DNA of 64,000 nucleotides from Bacillota bacterium (lineage in GTDB: Bacteria; Bacillota; Dethiobacteria; DTU022), in NCBI GenBank assembly GCA_033549065.1, contig JAWSUE010000007.1, positions 85,874-149,873 of the forward strand, read 5' to 3'. Positions 17,253 through 25,954 of this stretch are shown piece after piece. The position numbers and the translations under genes were made by a program. The notes below the pieces were generated by a model. It saw only the letters and a program-made list of their open reading frames with translations. It searched no databases and was not told the origin of the DNA. Position 1 is the first letter of the stretch. The number at the start of each line of letters is the position of its first letter.

Positions 17253-18920
17253 TTAAACTTCTATATCCCTGTATCTTCGTGGAGCTATACGAACTAATAG
17301 TTTATAGAAAAGGAAGCCCAGAAGAAGCGCACTGCCCATGGTAGCCGGGTACAATAACACTTCACTGCTGCTTAACTGATATGTTATCCATCCGACAGCA
17401 AAGATAATTGCGTAGATAATGCCTCCGGCTGCCATCCCCAGGAGCACATTTACATTTTGTTTGATCGCTTTCTGGGGGTTATCCCAGTTGAGGTACGGCC
17501 GCAGCAGATCGATGAAGAGGTTGGCGATTATTGCCGGAAAGCTGAATATCAAGCCGGCGATAATTGCCAGTATTAATTGATAAATGCTGAGCGGTAGAAA
17601 AACCAGGCTGACAATTACAACGAGCGGAACTGTCAGAAATGTGATCAGGTAGCAGTATAATAACTTACCCCATATTTGTTTGCCGGCCGATACAGGAATA
17701 GCCTGTGAAATCCAGAAAAGTTTTCCTTCCCTCGAAAAAGAGCTTGAGGAAGCCGGCGCAAATATAGCCATTATGGCAATAAATCCTGAAATAAACCCAA
17801 TCTGGGCAAATAGAGGAATTTCATTTCTTAATGTAGCAATAATATCGGTAATAGCTCCTTCGCTGATCAGTGGAATGACCAAAAAGACGGGAACAATAAT
17901 TAAGATCACCAGGGAGTTGAATAGATAGACCGGGGTTCGCAGCAGGTATTTGATCTCCCTCATGGCTATCGCCCGGGAAGGAGAAGCAACAGCAGTGATC
18001 TTCCTGGTAAACCTATCTTCTGAAATAACTTTACCCCTGCTTATCTCGGTTCCACCGATCAGACCACGGTAAAAAAGCTTCTGTCCAACCAGGTATACAA
18101 AAATTAGTCCGGTCAGGTTAACTCCAATAAAGTAAATAAAGTTCAACAATGAGATCACTCCGCCAACGGCAAGAGCGCGCGTTGCCAGGATGGCAGGAGG
18201 ATAGAGGCGGGTTATATAGCTGAGGATGCCTTCATTTCTCTGAAGCAGATCCTCAATATAGGCTATTTCTTCACCATCAGGAATTCCAGTCAGAAAATAG
18301 TTCAAGGCGAAGACTAGAAGCAGTAAAACAACCATACCGATTATCCGGAATGTATCACGTCTTTTACTCAGGTTTGTCAGGCTCATCAGCAAAAGAACAA
18401 ATAGTGAAGCGATTCCGAGGGGGACAATCGGAACGAGAAAAAATATACCGAGGGAAATAATCCAGTAAAGAAAACCTGCATTTGTGCCGATACCGAAAAC
18501 CCATATGGCTGGGAGCATAAATGGAGCGATTGTTATATATTCATAGGATATAATTACTGCAAATTTTGATCCTAGAATAGCCCCCGGCTGGAGAGGAAGG
18601 GGGACCAGCAGAGTAAGATCGTGTGAGAAGAAAAAGACAGACATGACATATGTGAGACCGAAAAAGAATACAAGCATGGAAGATATCATCAAGCCAGTGG
18701 CGAGGATAACTTCAGGCTGTCCCAATCTGACGGTAACATTAAAGGCACTTTGCAGCATTGTATAGTAGAGAACAATCAGGGGGCCAAGGCTGACAATAAC
18801 AATTAAGGCCAGACCAATTGACCCGAAAAATTTTTTCTTGTTGTTTTTTAGATTCCAGTGTAGTGTTGAAAGACCAAAACTGATTCTTAACTGTACTTTT
18901 ATCAGATCGATTAACTTCAT
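17253..18920 (-). CDS. ABC-2 type exporter permease
   Basis: 555-residue polytopic membrane protein, with about a dozen hydrophobic segments in two sets separated by a polar loop near residues 290-330. The gene overlaps the upstream ATPase by four bases, so the pair forms one exporter, presumably a homodimeric permease with two ATPase subunits or a pseudo-twofold permease. The family is the large ABC-2 permease type of Firmicutes, in which the substrate cannot be read from sequence. No substrate-binding protein is present, consistent with export. Confidence 0.82.
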   Translation of the reverse strand: MKLIDLIKVQLRISFGLSTLHWNLKNNKKKFFGSIGLALIVIVSLGPLIVLYYTMLQSAFNVTVRLGQPEVILATGLMISSMLVFFFGLTYVMSVFFFSHDLTLLVPLPLQPGAILGSKFAVIISYEYITIAPFMLPAIWVFGIGTNAGFLYWIISLGIFFLVPIVPLGIASLFVLLLMSLTNLSKRRDTFRIIGMVVLLLLVFALNYFLTGIPDGEEIAYIEDLLQRNEGILSYITRLYPPAILATRALAVGGVISLLNFIYFIGVNLTGLIFVYLVGQKLFYRGLIGGTEISRGKVISEDRFTRKITAVASPSRAIAMREIKYLLRTPVYLFNSLVILIIVPVFLVIPLISEGAITDIIATLRNEIPLFAQIGFISGFIAIMAIFAPASSSSFSREGKLFWISQAIPVSAGKQIWGKLLYCYLITFLTVPLVVIVSLVFLPLSIYQLILAIIAGLIFSFPAIIANLFIDLLRPYLNWDNPQKAIKQNVNVLLGMAAGGIIYAIIFAVGWITYQLSSSEVLLYPATMGSALLLGFLFYKLLVRIAPRRYRDIEV

Positions 18921-19642
18921 TTTTCAGTCAGCTCCAGGAAAATATTTTCAAGGGTTTCGCGGTTGGCGGCCATATTCTTAAGTTCGTCCATGGTGCCGCA
19001 GGCAATTAATTTCCCATGATTGATGATCCCGATCCTATCACATAATCTTTCGGCAACTTCGAGAATATGCGTGGAAAAGAATACTGTTTTACCTTTCTCG
19101 CAGTGCTCTCTCATGTAGTTTTTAAGATTATTTGAAGAGCGGGGATCGAGGCCAACCATCGGTTCATCAAGAATAAACACCTCAGGTTCATGCAGCATGG
19201 CTCCAACCAGGACTATTTTCTGACGCATGCCATGAGAGTAAGACTGGATCAGATCTCCCACCGAATCGCTAAGTGAAAATAGATCAAGCAGGTAGGGTAT
19301 TCTTTTAAGGCGATCTTCTGCCGGTACCTCATAGACATCACCCATAAAATTCAGATATTCGATACCGGTAAGCTTTTCATAAACTTCAGGACTGTCAGGA
19401 ACAAAACTGATTATTTTTTTAACTTCTAAGGGTTCATTATTAATACTTTTACCGTTGATCGTAACTTCCCCGTTTTCCGGTTTCAGCAAACCAACCATCA
19501 TCTTAATCGTTGTTGTTTTGCCAGCCCCGTTTGGTCCAAGAAACCCGAATATCTCACCGTGCTCAATATTAAGATTTAAGTCATCTACTGCTTTTACTGT
19601 ACCCCTGTTGTAGCTTTTCGAGAGATTCATGATTTCAATCAA
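18917..19642 (-). CDS. ABC exporter ATP-binding protein
   Basis: 241 residues. Walker A is GPNGAGKTTTIKMM near residue 35, the signature is SYSHGMRQKI, Walker B is VFILDEPMVGLD and the H-loop is STHILEVAER. It belongs to the DRI/ABC-2 exporter class. The start is TTG at 19642, spaced seven bases from an AGGAGG ribosome binding site; it overlaps the last codon of a decayed hydrolase gene upstream. It energises the permease that follows. Confidence 0.93.
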   Translation of the reverse strand: MIEIMNLSKSYNRGTVKAVDDLNLNIEHGEIFGFLGPNGAGKTTTIKMMVGLLKPENGEVTINGKSINNEPLEVKKIISFVPDSPEVYEKLTGIEYLNFMGDVYEVPAEDRLKRIPYLLDLFSLSDSVGDLIQSYSHGMRQKIVLVGAMLHEPEVFILDEPMVGLDPRSSNNLKNYMREHCEKGKTVFFSTHILEVAERLCDRIGIINHGKLIACGTMDELKNMAANRETLENIFLELTEK

Positions 19643-20057
19643 CTTTTTTCCTCCTCACCAAAGGTTTCTTTTTTAATCCGTATCAGTGTATCGCTGAATT
19701 TATCAGGCTCGGCCATCAATCACTTCATAATATTTATTGACTAGTTCCAGGGGTGTATTACGATCTTTTACTCCTGAAATAAAATAAACTGGGATCGAGA
19801 TTTTCTTTATATCCGTTAAGAGGGAAAAATCCTGTGTTTCTTCCCACATTGGTCCACTTCCCCTGGTCGCCCCCTGCAGCCAGGCAAGATAATCTTTTAG
19901 CTTATATTCAGGTGATTTCAGAGCAATCCAGTTCGGCAATGATATCGCCCAGATCATTTTTGATCGATCTGGTTTTTCCCGAAGACAATTCTTTGTATGC
20001 TAATAAAATAATAGAAATCAGAAGTAAAAAAATGAATAATCTCAATAAAAATTTCAA
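19639..20057 (-). pseudogene. Decayed alpha/beta hydrolase (proline iminopeptidase-like)
   Basis: Three pieces of one gene remain in order. The first, from the TTG at 20057, has an N-terminal membrane helix (LLRLFIFLLLISIILLAY) and KELSSGK, followed by KNDLGDII, typical of membrane-anchored alpha/beta hydrolases. The second (19703-19957) matches the cap and last core strand (KLKDYLAWLQGATRGSG, IPVYFISGVKDRNTPLELV). The third, in another frame, reads EPDKFSDTLIRIKKETFG. The nucleophile elbow and most of the core are deleted and the final His region is missing, so the product cannot be active. Confidence 0.75.
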
Positions 20058-20078
20058 ATCTACGCACTTCCTGTTTTC

Positions 20079-20489
20079 TTATTGACCATTTGTGCCTACA
20101 GATGTCAAAGCATTTTCAATTGCCTTAAGTATTATCTTACTGCTGGATGTTACCCCACTGATCAGATCAACCTGCAGAGACTGGGCTTCAATTACCCGCT
20201 GGGGTAATACTTCTGCTTCCTCACCCCGGCCATGCCTGTGCTCAAGCAGAATATTAGTTATCCGGTGTTCTTTAACAGTTACTTCAACTGCGGCGCCTAC
20301 CCAAACCGACTCAGCTGATCCGGTATATATACCGTCCTCTATTTGGCTTAAATCTACTTCTCCGATAGTTATCTCCTCAATGGTTTCCCTGTATTTTGCC
20401 AGATCAGAAAGATACTTTCCGCCGATTGCTCCGCCGACTACCAACGCTGCAGCAATCACTATAAATAAAATCTTAACTCTTTTTTTCAA
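20079..20489 (-). CDS. FMN-binding domain protein
   Basis: 136 residues from a TTG at 20489 that follows AAAGGACGG by six bases; the ATG at 20543 has no ribosome binding site. An N-terminal membrane anchor (ILFIVIAAALVVGGAIGG) is followed by an extracytoplasmic FMN_bind domain. It contains DGIYTGSAESVWVGAAVEV and the flavin-attachment-like site LISGVTSSSK, where a Thr is normally linked to FMN by a phosphoester bond. Such proteins carry electrons at the cell surface, as in Rnf or extracellular electron transfer systems, but no partner is encoded nearby. An ApbE flavin transferase would be needed elsewhere. Confidence 0.85.
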   Translation of the reverse strand: MKKRVKILFIVIAAALVVGGAIGGKYLSDLAKYRETIEEITIGEVDLSQIEDGIYTGSAESVWVGAAVEVTVKEHRITNILLEHRHGRGEEAEVLPQRVIEAQSLQVDLISGVTSSSKIILKAIENALTSVGTNGQ

Positions 20490-20598
20490 CTCATTCCGTC
20501 CTTTCAATCCATTTAAATGTGAACAAATAAACTCATAAGCCAATTTTAACAGATAAGCTCAAGTAATTGTGTGCATTCCTGAACTCTAATTTTTATGA

Positions 20599-21000
20599 TC
20601 AGTAAACAAGAAAAGTAACCACAAGGATTACCAGTCCGATGACCGAAACCCCGATATCGATCAATACTATTTTTCTGCCTTTTTCCTTTCTAAGCATCCC
20701 GGCAACGGCTTTCTGGAAACGATCGTAGTCAAAAATAAAGGTCAGCGCCTTAATAGCAGTCAGCGAGAATAGCACAGTGATATAAATGGAATGGGGGATA
20801 TTTAATGTAAAATGCAGGTACCAGGTCAGGGCTACCAGGGCTAGACCAATTAATGCGATCGGGATAATCCATGGCGGACGTTTCTCTGAGTAGAATTTCT
20901 CCAGGAACTGGTTTTCGTCCCAGGGCAAGAGATGCATATAAACCGGTTTTAAAAGTGCAGCCAACCCGAAGATTATTCCCAGAAGTTTAAAATAGTTCAT
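20599..21000 (-). CDS. Membrane protein of unknown function
   Basis: 133 residues with four likely membrane helices: IFGLAALLKPVYMHLL (weak), IIPIALIGLALVALTWYLH, IYITVLFSLTAIKALTFIF and VLIDIGVSVIGLVILVVTF. A conserved-looking cytosolic stretch (FYSEKRPPWI) lies after the first. The start overlaps the stop of the upstream 46-codon frame as ATGA, so the two are translationally coupled. I do not recognise a family name. Confidence 0.7.
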   Translation of the reverse strand: MNYFKLLGIIFGLAALLKPVYMHLLPWDENQFLEKFYSEKRPPWIIPIALIGLALVALTWYLHFTLNIPHSIYITVLFSLTAIKALTFIFDYDRFQKAVAGMLRKEKGRKIVLIDIGVSVIGLVILVVTFLVY

Positions 21001-21137
21001 TGTAAGCCCTCCTTACTTGATATTTTCTGAAGCCCGTTCCTCAGGAATTGAACCAGGTAATCAATTTCCTGCCAGATTGCTTCGTTATCTTTTTTCATCA
21101 ATTCCCTGTAGTCGGGAAATATTTCTGTGAAACGCAT
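20997..21137 (-). CDS. Small protein coupled to the following membrane protein, possibly truncated
   Basis: 46 residues from the ATG at 21137, soluble and helical in appearance (FPDYRELMKKDNEAIWQEID, then YLVQFLRNGLQ). Its stop overlaps the next start as ATGA, suggesting real translation. The palindromic repeat ends only three bases before this ATG. The longer open frame through the repeat is unlikely to be genuine, so the native N-terminus and promoter may have been lost when the repeat arrived. Confidence 0.5.
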   Translation of the reverse strand: MRFTEIFPDYRELMKKDNEAIWQEIDYLVQFLRNGLQKISSKEGLQ

Positions 21138-21139
21138 CA

Positions 21140-21260
21140 ACGTGTCAAGGGGACGGTTCTCTTGACACGTTATTCTTGAGGGATAATTTTTCTGACACGC
21201 GAAAACAGTTAAAAAGTGTGTCAAGAGAACCGTCCCCTTGACACGCGTCCCCGTGACACG
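21140..21260. repeat. Palindromic GGGGACGG repeat, inverted pair
   Basis: Unit 1 (21140-21170): a GGGGACGGTTCTC core (21149-21161) flanked by perfectly complementary ACGTGTCAA and TTGACACGT. Unit 2 (21218-21244) is the same unit inverted: GTGTCAA, GAGAACCGTCCCC, TTGACAC. A partial third unit (GTCCCCGTGACAC) ends at 21260. Each unit can fold alone and the pair can form one long stem. Related units occur at 42203 and 51075. It separates the RidA-like gene from the small coupled gene. Confidence 0.85.
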
Positions 21261-21262
21261 TT

Positions 21263-21646
21263 TTAAGGCAGGGCGGCAATAGCCTCAACTTCAACCAGGT
21301 ACTCTGGAAGGTAAAGTTCGGGAACAACAATAAAGGTGCAGGCCGGATAACGATCTTTTAGAAAGTGGTCTCTGGCTTTCGCTGCTCCCGCCTTACTTTC
21401 TGATCCCACCGCAATGATAGTCAATTTAATCAGATCATCTAGTGTTGCCCCTTCCGAAGCCAGGCAGGCTTCAATATTTCTAAAAACTTGCATGGCCTGA
21501 CTCTCAGCATCCTTATCAATACTGCCATCAGGTTTAAAACCAACCTGCCCCGATAAAAAAATCATATTGTTATAACGAACAACATGGGTATAAGGACCGG
21601 GGGGGTGGATGGTACAAGGGTTACTTTTCTTAAGGTGATTACTCAA
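21263..21646 (-). CDS. RidA/YjgF-family protein without the usual arginine
   Basis: 127 residues with the Rid fold: GPYTHVVRYNNMIFLSGQVG near the N-terminus, a central AMQVFRNIEACLASEG and a final VEVEAIAALP. RidA enzymes hydrolyse reactive 2-aminoacrylate-type imines using an Arg in a P-A-R-S motif. Here the matching segment reads YPACTFIVV, with Cys in place of Arg. Classic imine deaminase activity is therefore doubtful, and the protein may belong to one of the Rid subgroups with another role. The stop lies two bases from the palindromic repeat. Confidence 0.88.
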   Translation of the reverse strand: MSNHLKKSNPCTIHPPGPYTHVVRYNNMIFLSGQVGFKPDGSIDKDAESQAMQVFRNIEACLASEGATLDDLIKLTIIAVGSESKAGAAKARDHFLKDRYPACTFIVVPELYLPEYLVEVEAIAALP

Positions 21647-21768
21647 TTTGAAATCCTCCTTTGGAAGCTAGTAGTCTAATAAACAGGTAATTTTGGATAT
21701 CTATTTCGCGAGTAAACCCGTGATCACCTGTTAAACCTGCAATTATTAATAACCGCCGCAGCCATTGC

Positions 21769-21797
21769 TTGACCGGTTTTGGTGGTCATGATATAAC
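21769..21797 (+). promoter_or_regulatory. Promoter of the cation antiporter gene
   Basis: TTGACC (21769-21774) and TATAAC (21792-21797) with a 17-base spacer, about 30 bases before the start codon. Confidence 0.55.
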
Positions 21798-21827
21798 GCT
21801 AGCAGGTGTAACATTTTCGAGAAGGAT

Positions 21828-22865
21828 GTGTCTGATTTGGCGATAGCCTGGTTGCAGTTCTTCGCAGGGGCGATCCTGATTGTAATCGCCGGTGTAACCC
21901 TGACCAAGAGCGCCGACACGCTTGGAAGAGCTTTAGGTTTAACTACCGGCTGGGCAGGAGTAATAATTTTACCCTTTGCCACATCGCTTCCCGAGCTGGT
22001 CAGCAGCGTGCGGGCAGCTTTGATCCTGGCTCCCGATCTTGCTGTGGGCAACCTTTTCGGGAGCAACCTTTTTAACATAGCGATCATTGCTATAGTTGAT
22101 CTGATGCAGGGCAAAGGTTCTCTGTTTATCCGTTTAAAAGATGGTCACGCAATGTCTGCTTCTATCAGCGTTATACTGATATCAATCGCCGGACTTGGGC
22201 TGCTATTACCTTTCCCCACACTTTGGGGAACTCAGATCGGCTTCGATACTGTTCTTCTGTTGGGCAGTTACCTGCTTGCAGCCAGAATAATTACAGTTTA
22301 CGAGAAAAAAGGGATGACCCTTGCTGATCTGGACCCTCGGAGGAGAAAAGAGAAGGAAGAGAAGGAGCATGAAGAAGCTATATCAAGGGGGAAGACAAAG
22401 AAAGCGATTCTCAGTTTTGTCCTGGGAGCAGCCGTCATTCTCGTTGCCGGTACATACTTAACAGATGCTTCAGATGTTATAGCATTGGAAACTGGCCTTG
22501 GCAGGACTTTTGTAGGCTCAATCTTTTTGGCTATCGCCACCAGTTTGCCCGAAGTGGTTACCACATCAACCGCAGCCCGGTTGGGGAAACTGGATATGGC
22601 AGTTGGTAACGTGTTCGGGGCAAATATGTATAATATGTTCATCCTGGCCATAGTTGACCTGGTTTATCTGCCGGGTCCGATTCTTAAGGCCAGCTCACAG
22701 GGACATTTGTTAACATTACTGATGTGTACGATCTTAACTGCATTAGCGATCACCGGGCTGGTTAACCGTTCTAAGAGGGCGATAGGTTACCTTGGTATCG
22801 ATTCTCTGGTAATTGTTGTAGTATATTTATCAGCAGTGGCAGCCCTGTTTTTTGTACGGTTATAA
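21828..22865 (+). CDS. Sodium/calcium exchanger family antiporter (YrbG-like)
   Basis: 345 residues with two inverted Na_Ca_ex repeats. Alpha-1 is ILPFATSLPELVSSVRAA followed by DLAVGNLFGSNLFNI. Alpha-2 is IFLAIATSLPEVVTTSTAA followed by DMAVGNVFGANMYNM. A basic, Glu-rich cytosolic loop (residues about 165-190) separates the halves. This is the CaCA superfamily, which exchanges calcium or another cation for sodium or protons. The GTG at 21828 is very close to AGAAGG, and a TTG three codons on (21837) is an alternative. CorA follows, so both genes deal with divalent cations. Confidence 0.88.
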   Translation: MSDLAIAWLQFFAGAILIVIAGVTLTKSADTLGRALGLTTGWAGVIILPFATSLPELVSSVRAALILAPDLAVGNLFGSNLFNIAIIAIVDLMQGKGSLFIRLKDGHAMSASISVILISIAGLGLLLPFPTLWGTQIGFDTVLLLGSYLLAARIITVYEKKGMTLADLDPRRRKEKEEKEHEEAISRGKTKKAILSFVLGAAVILVAGTYLTDASDVIALETGLGRTFVGSIFLAIATSLPEVVTTSTAARLGKLDMAVGNVFGANMYNMFILAIVDLVYLPGPILKASSQGHLLTLLMCTILTALAITGLVNRSKRAIGYLGIDSLVIVVVYLSAVAALFFVRL

Positions 22866-22898
22866 GGTTAATTTCGATAGATTTCGGGAGGAATCCTA

Positions 22899-23966
22899 AT
22901 GGATGAAATTACAAAGAAAATGCCGCATACCCGGGATGTACCTCCAGGTGTGTTGGTCCATATCGGCAAATTAAAGAGCAATAAAACAATTGTTACTATC
23001 TGTGGGTATAGTGAAGATATCTATTGGGAAAAGAAAACTGAAGATGTTGAAGAATGCAGTTCTATTCTAAGAAATGAGCCTCCCATGCTCTGGGTAAACG
23101 TTGATGGCTTGGCCAACCTGGATATGCTGCGTGCAATCGGAGATTCTTTTAAGCTGCATCAACTCACCATTGAGGATGTTCTAAATACTGAACAACGACC
23201 TCGACAGGGAGCTTACGATAGCTACACTCATATAGTAATGAAAGCCCTTGAACATAACCCTAACGATTACTCGATTGAAGAAGAACAGGTAAGCTTGGTT
23301 ATTGGAAATAATTTTGTTGTTTCTTTTAGTGAACGAGAGTCGGATAACTATGCATTAATACGCAAAAGGATTGAAAGTGGGAAGGGGGGAGTCCGCAGCA
23401 GGGGTTCTGACTATCTGGGCTATTTACTAATGGATATTGTTGTAGACAATTATTTTTCAGTTCTTGAAAAAGGCGGCGAACGTATTGAAATTTTGGAAGA
23501 AGAACTATTAGAAAAACCGGATGAAAAAACACTCCATTCGGTTCACAGCCTAAAACGGGAAATGCTTGGTATGCGTCAAATGGTATGGCCACTCCGGGAA
23601 GCCTTAGTGGGACTTGAACAATCGGATTCAATATTTGTTCATACTGATACAGCTTTACATCTCAGGGATCTTTATTTTCATGTTGTTCAAATAATAGATA
23701 CAATTGAGGTCCACCGTGAGATGCTGTCAGGGATGATTGAAATCTACCTTTCCAGCGTTAATAATAAATTGAATGAAGTGATGAAACTCCTCACCATGTT
23801 TGCAGCCATATTCATACCGTTAACTCTTATTTCAGGTATCTATGGCATGAATTTTTTATATATGCCCGAGCTCAAATGGTATTATGGTTATCCCTTTGCT
23901 CTGGGGCTAATGTTATTAGTGGTTGCAGTTATGCTGTTCTATTTCAGGCGGAAAAAATGGCTGTAA
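22899..23966 (+). CDS. corA: CorA-family magnesium/cobalt transporter
   Basis: 355 residues. A large cytosolic domain (HQLTIEDVLNTEQRPR is the family marker near residue 90) leads to a long stalk helix and two C-terminal membrane helices. The first ends in the selectivity motif GIYGMNF (GMN) and the short outside loop is followed by YPFALGLMLLVVAVMLFYF. It is a pentameric channel for Mg2+ and related ions. The ribosome binding site is a clear GGGAGGA. Its last codons overlap the start of the next gene. Confidence 0.94.
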   Translation: MDEITKKMPHTRDVPPGVLVHIGKLKSNKTIVTICGYSEDIYWEKKTEDVEECSSILRNEPPMLWVNVDGLANLDMLRAIGDSFKLHQLTIEDVLNTEQRPRQGAYDSYTHIVMKALEHNPNDYSIEEEQVSLVIGNNFVVSFSERESDNYALIRKRIESGKGGVRSRGSDYLGYLLMDIVVDNYFSVLEKGGERIEILEEELLEKPDEKTLHSVHSLKREMLGMRQMVWPLREALVGLEQSDSIFVHTDTALHLRDLYFHVVQIIDTIEVHREMLSGMIEIYLSSVNNKLNEVMKLLTMFAAIFIPLTLISGIYGMNFLYMPELKWYYGYPFALGLMLLVVAVMLFYFRRKKWL

Positions 23967-24724
23967 CCTACAATTTTCTCCAAAATTATCAAAAAGGTGT
24001 GTTAGAACAGTTGGGCTGGCTAAATGAAGAAGTAGAAGTTATTGAAAGAATAAACGGACGAGCCGGAGAACTGCAGCTTCAGCGCCGGGGAGATGAATTC
24101 GAAGTCATCTATAACGGGGTTTTCCTGATGGCAACCTATAACGGCTTGTCTGAAAAAGCTGCGGTCAGTGACGCTCTAAAAATAATTACAAACAACCATG
24201 CAGAGCCGATCAGAGTATTGATGGGAGGCCTGGGTGTAGGTTATAGCCTGCAGGAGGCACTAAGTTGGGAACAGGTTGAAAAAGTTGTTGTAGCTGAAAT
24301 TGAACCTGCAGTGATTAGATGGAGCCGGGATATCTTTGGGAGATATAACAACCATGCTCTTGAAGATATCCGTTGTGAGATGTTCTGTGGTGATTTTCGT
24401 GAATTCCTGGAAAATGAGCAGACGTTGAATCCAGATGATCCATTCGGAAGATGGGATTTGATCATGGTTGATACTGACAATGGAAACAGCTGGCTTAGCC
24501 TACCCGGGAACGCATTTTTCTATGGGCCTGACGGCCTGGATTTGATGAGAAGCTGCCTTGTCCCTGGCGGCATTACCTGTTTTTGGTGTTCAAGGCGTGA
24601 AGAAACATTTGAAAGCGTTTTGGGTGAAAAATTTTCTGAGATTTCATTTCACCGGGTAATGGAGAAAACAGGACAGGAAGGCTGTTACTACATGGCTTTC
24701 AAAACTGCCATAAACAACCGGTAG
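23957..24724 (+). CDS. Spermidine synthase-like methyltransferase-fold protein
   Basis: 255 residues from the ATG at 23957, which overlaps the corA end and follows AGGCGG. The Rossmann core resembles polyamine synthases: glycine loop VLMGGLGVGYSLQEAL, acidic VVVAEIEPAVIRWSRD at strand two, and WDLIMVDTDNG at strand four. The usual polyamine-site residues (the HExxxH-like and Asp-gatekeeper context) are not evident, so the substrate may differ. It is an orphan here, with no speD or agmatine genes. I treat the polyamine link as unproven. Confidence 0.75.
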   Translation: MAVTYNFLQNYQKGVLEQLGWLNEEVEVIERINGRAGELQLQRRGDEFEVIYNGVFLMATYNGLSEKAAVSDALKIITNNHAEPIRVLMGGLGVGYSLQEALSWEQVEKVVVAEIEPAVIRWSRDIFGRYNNHALEDIRCEMFCGDFREFLENEQTLNPDDPFGRWDLIMVDTDNGNSWLSLPGNAFFYGPDGLDLMRSCLVPGGITCFWCSRREETFESVLGEKFSEISFHRVMEKTGQEGCYYMAFKTAINNR

Positions 24725-24758
24725 AAGACATTAACCTCACCAGCAAGTATTAATAAGG

Positions 24759-24788
24759 TTGACAGGGTTTATTAATAATCGCTATAAT
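24759..24788 (+). promoter_or_regulatory. Promoter of the molybdate/tungstate operon
   Basis: Perfect TTGACA (24759-24764) and TATAAT (24783-24788) with an 18-base spacer. It is followed by a leader of about 120 bases before the first gene. Confidence 0.72.
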
Positions 24789-24818
24789 TGAATTTGTGAG
24801 GATGCCCTTTCTCTAATA

Positions 24819-24887
24819 GGAGTGAGGGTTAAATTAGCAGAGCGTTATACTTATAAAAACATAACGATTAGCTATAACTCCAACCCT
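24819..24887 (+). promoter_or_regulatory. Operon leader with ModE-like palindrome and pseudoknot-order helices
   Basis: CGTTATA (24843-24849), ten bases, CATAACG (24860-24866) matches the E. coli modA operator in half-sites and spacing, as I recall it. It is bracketed by GGAGT (24819-24823) pairing with ACTCC (24877-24881) and AGGGTT (24825-24830) pairing with AACCCT (24882-24887). That a-b-a'-b' order would make a pseudoknot. Either a ModE-type protein binds the DNA or the RNA folds as a switch. TATAAC at 24873-24878 could be a second -10 overlapping the site. Confidence 0.6.
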
Positions 24888-24916
24888 TATATTACTAAAA
24901 GAAGGTGCTGCATACG

Positions 24917-25951
24917 ATGAAAATCAGCCAGATCAAGACTGAACAGGCGATTGGGCGTTTACTCTGCCATGACATCACAAGAATAGAAAAAGATTCCTTC
25001 AAAGGAGCGCAGTTTAAAAAAGGACACCGTATTTGTCCCGAGGATGTTGAGGTCCTCCTTAATCTCGGTAAAAATTTTATATATGTTCTTGAGCTTGAAA
25101 AAGGCGATATTCATGAAGACGGCGCCGGCGAACGTATAGCCCAGGCTCTGGCTGGCCAGGGCCTGGAGATAACGCGTCCTTCAGAAGGTCGTGTTGATTT
25201 GGTTGCGCGGCACAGGGGATTACTTAAAGTAGATGCAGCAAGATTATTTCAGATTAATTCTATTCCCGAAGTAGTAGTATCGACCCTTCACACAAATTCT
25301 CCGGTGGATGCAGGTGAAAAAGTAACCGGCGCCAAGGTGATACCACTGGTTGTCAATGAATCAGTAATCACATCAGTAGAGGAGATATGTGCTTCCCATG
25401 GTCCGCTAATTCAGGTTTTGCCATATTTGAATTTTAAAATGGGTAGTGTCATTACCGGCAGAGAAGTATTTGAAGGGAGAATCAAGGACGGTTTTGGCCC
25501 AGTCCTCAAAAATAAAGCAGCTCATTACGGTTTGGATGAACCGGTGATTAGGTACTGTTCGGATGATACTGCAAAAATAACTGCTTCAATAGATGAACTT
25601 ATTGCGGAAGGGTGTAATATGATCGTCATTACCGGCGGCATGTCTGTTGATCCCGATGATGTTACGCCAACCGGAATCAAGGATACCGGCGCAGAAATTA
25701 TAAAGTACGGGGCCCCTGCCCTGCCCGGGGCCATGTTTCTTCTGGCCTATAAGGGTGGCATACCATTGATCGGCCTTCCGGCATGCGGCATGTATTATAA
25801 AAATACAGTATTCGATATCCTGATGCCCCGCCTGATGACCGGACAGAAAGTGAGCGCTGCGGAAATAGCTGCCCTTGGGCATGGTGGTTTGTGCAGGCAG
25901 TGTGAAATATGCATATTTCCGAATTGCTCTTTTGGGAAAGGTAACCTGTAA
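24917..25951 (+). CDS. Molybdopterin-binding (MoeA/MogA-like) protein
   Basis: 344 residues with a MoCF-binding domain in the second half: NMIVITGGMSVDPDDVTPTG and GAPALPGAMFLLAY followed by PLIGLPACGMYY. It lacks the full-length MoeA domain order. The tail CRQCEICIFPNCSFGKG holds four cysteines that could bind metal. Genes of this type head molybdate or tungstate ABC operons in clostridia, and the product may link cofactor status to uptake. The ATG at 24917 follows GAAGGTG by nine bases; a TTG 12 bases earlier is less likely. modA starts four bases after the stop. Confidence 0.85.
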   Translation: MKISQIKTEQAIGRLLCHDITRIEKDSFKGAQFKKGHRICPEDVEVLLNLGKNFIYVLELEKGDIHEDGAGERIAQALAGQGLEITRPSEGRVDLVARHRGLLKVDAARLFQINSIPEVVVSTLHTNSPVDAGEKVTGAKVIPLVVNESVITSVEEICASHGPLIQVLPYLNFKMGSVITGREVFEGRIKDGFGPVLKNKAAHYGLDEPVIRYCSDDTAKITASIDELIAEGCNMIVITGGMSVDPDDVTPTGIKDTGAEIIKYGAPALPGAMFLLAYKGGIPLIGLPACGMYYKNTVFDILMPRLMTGQKVSAAEIAALGHGGLCRQCEICIFPNCSFGKGNL

Positions 25952-25954
25952 AAT

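Noticed and set aside
21140..21260. Simple intrinsic terminator
   Set aside because: No T-run; related cores recur at two other loci with different stems, so a repeat family explains it better.
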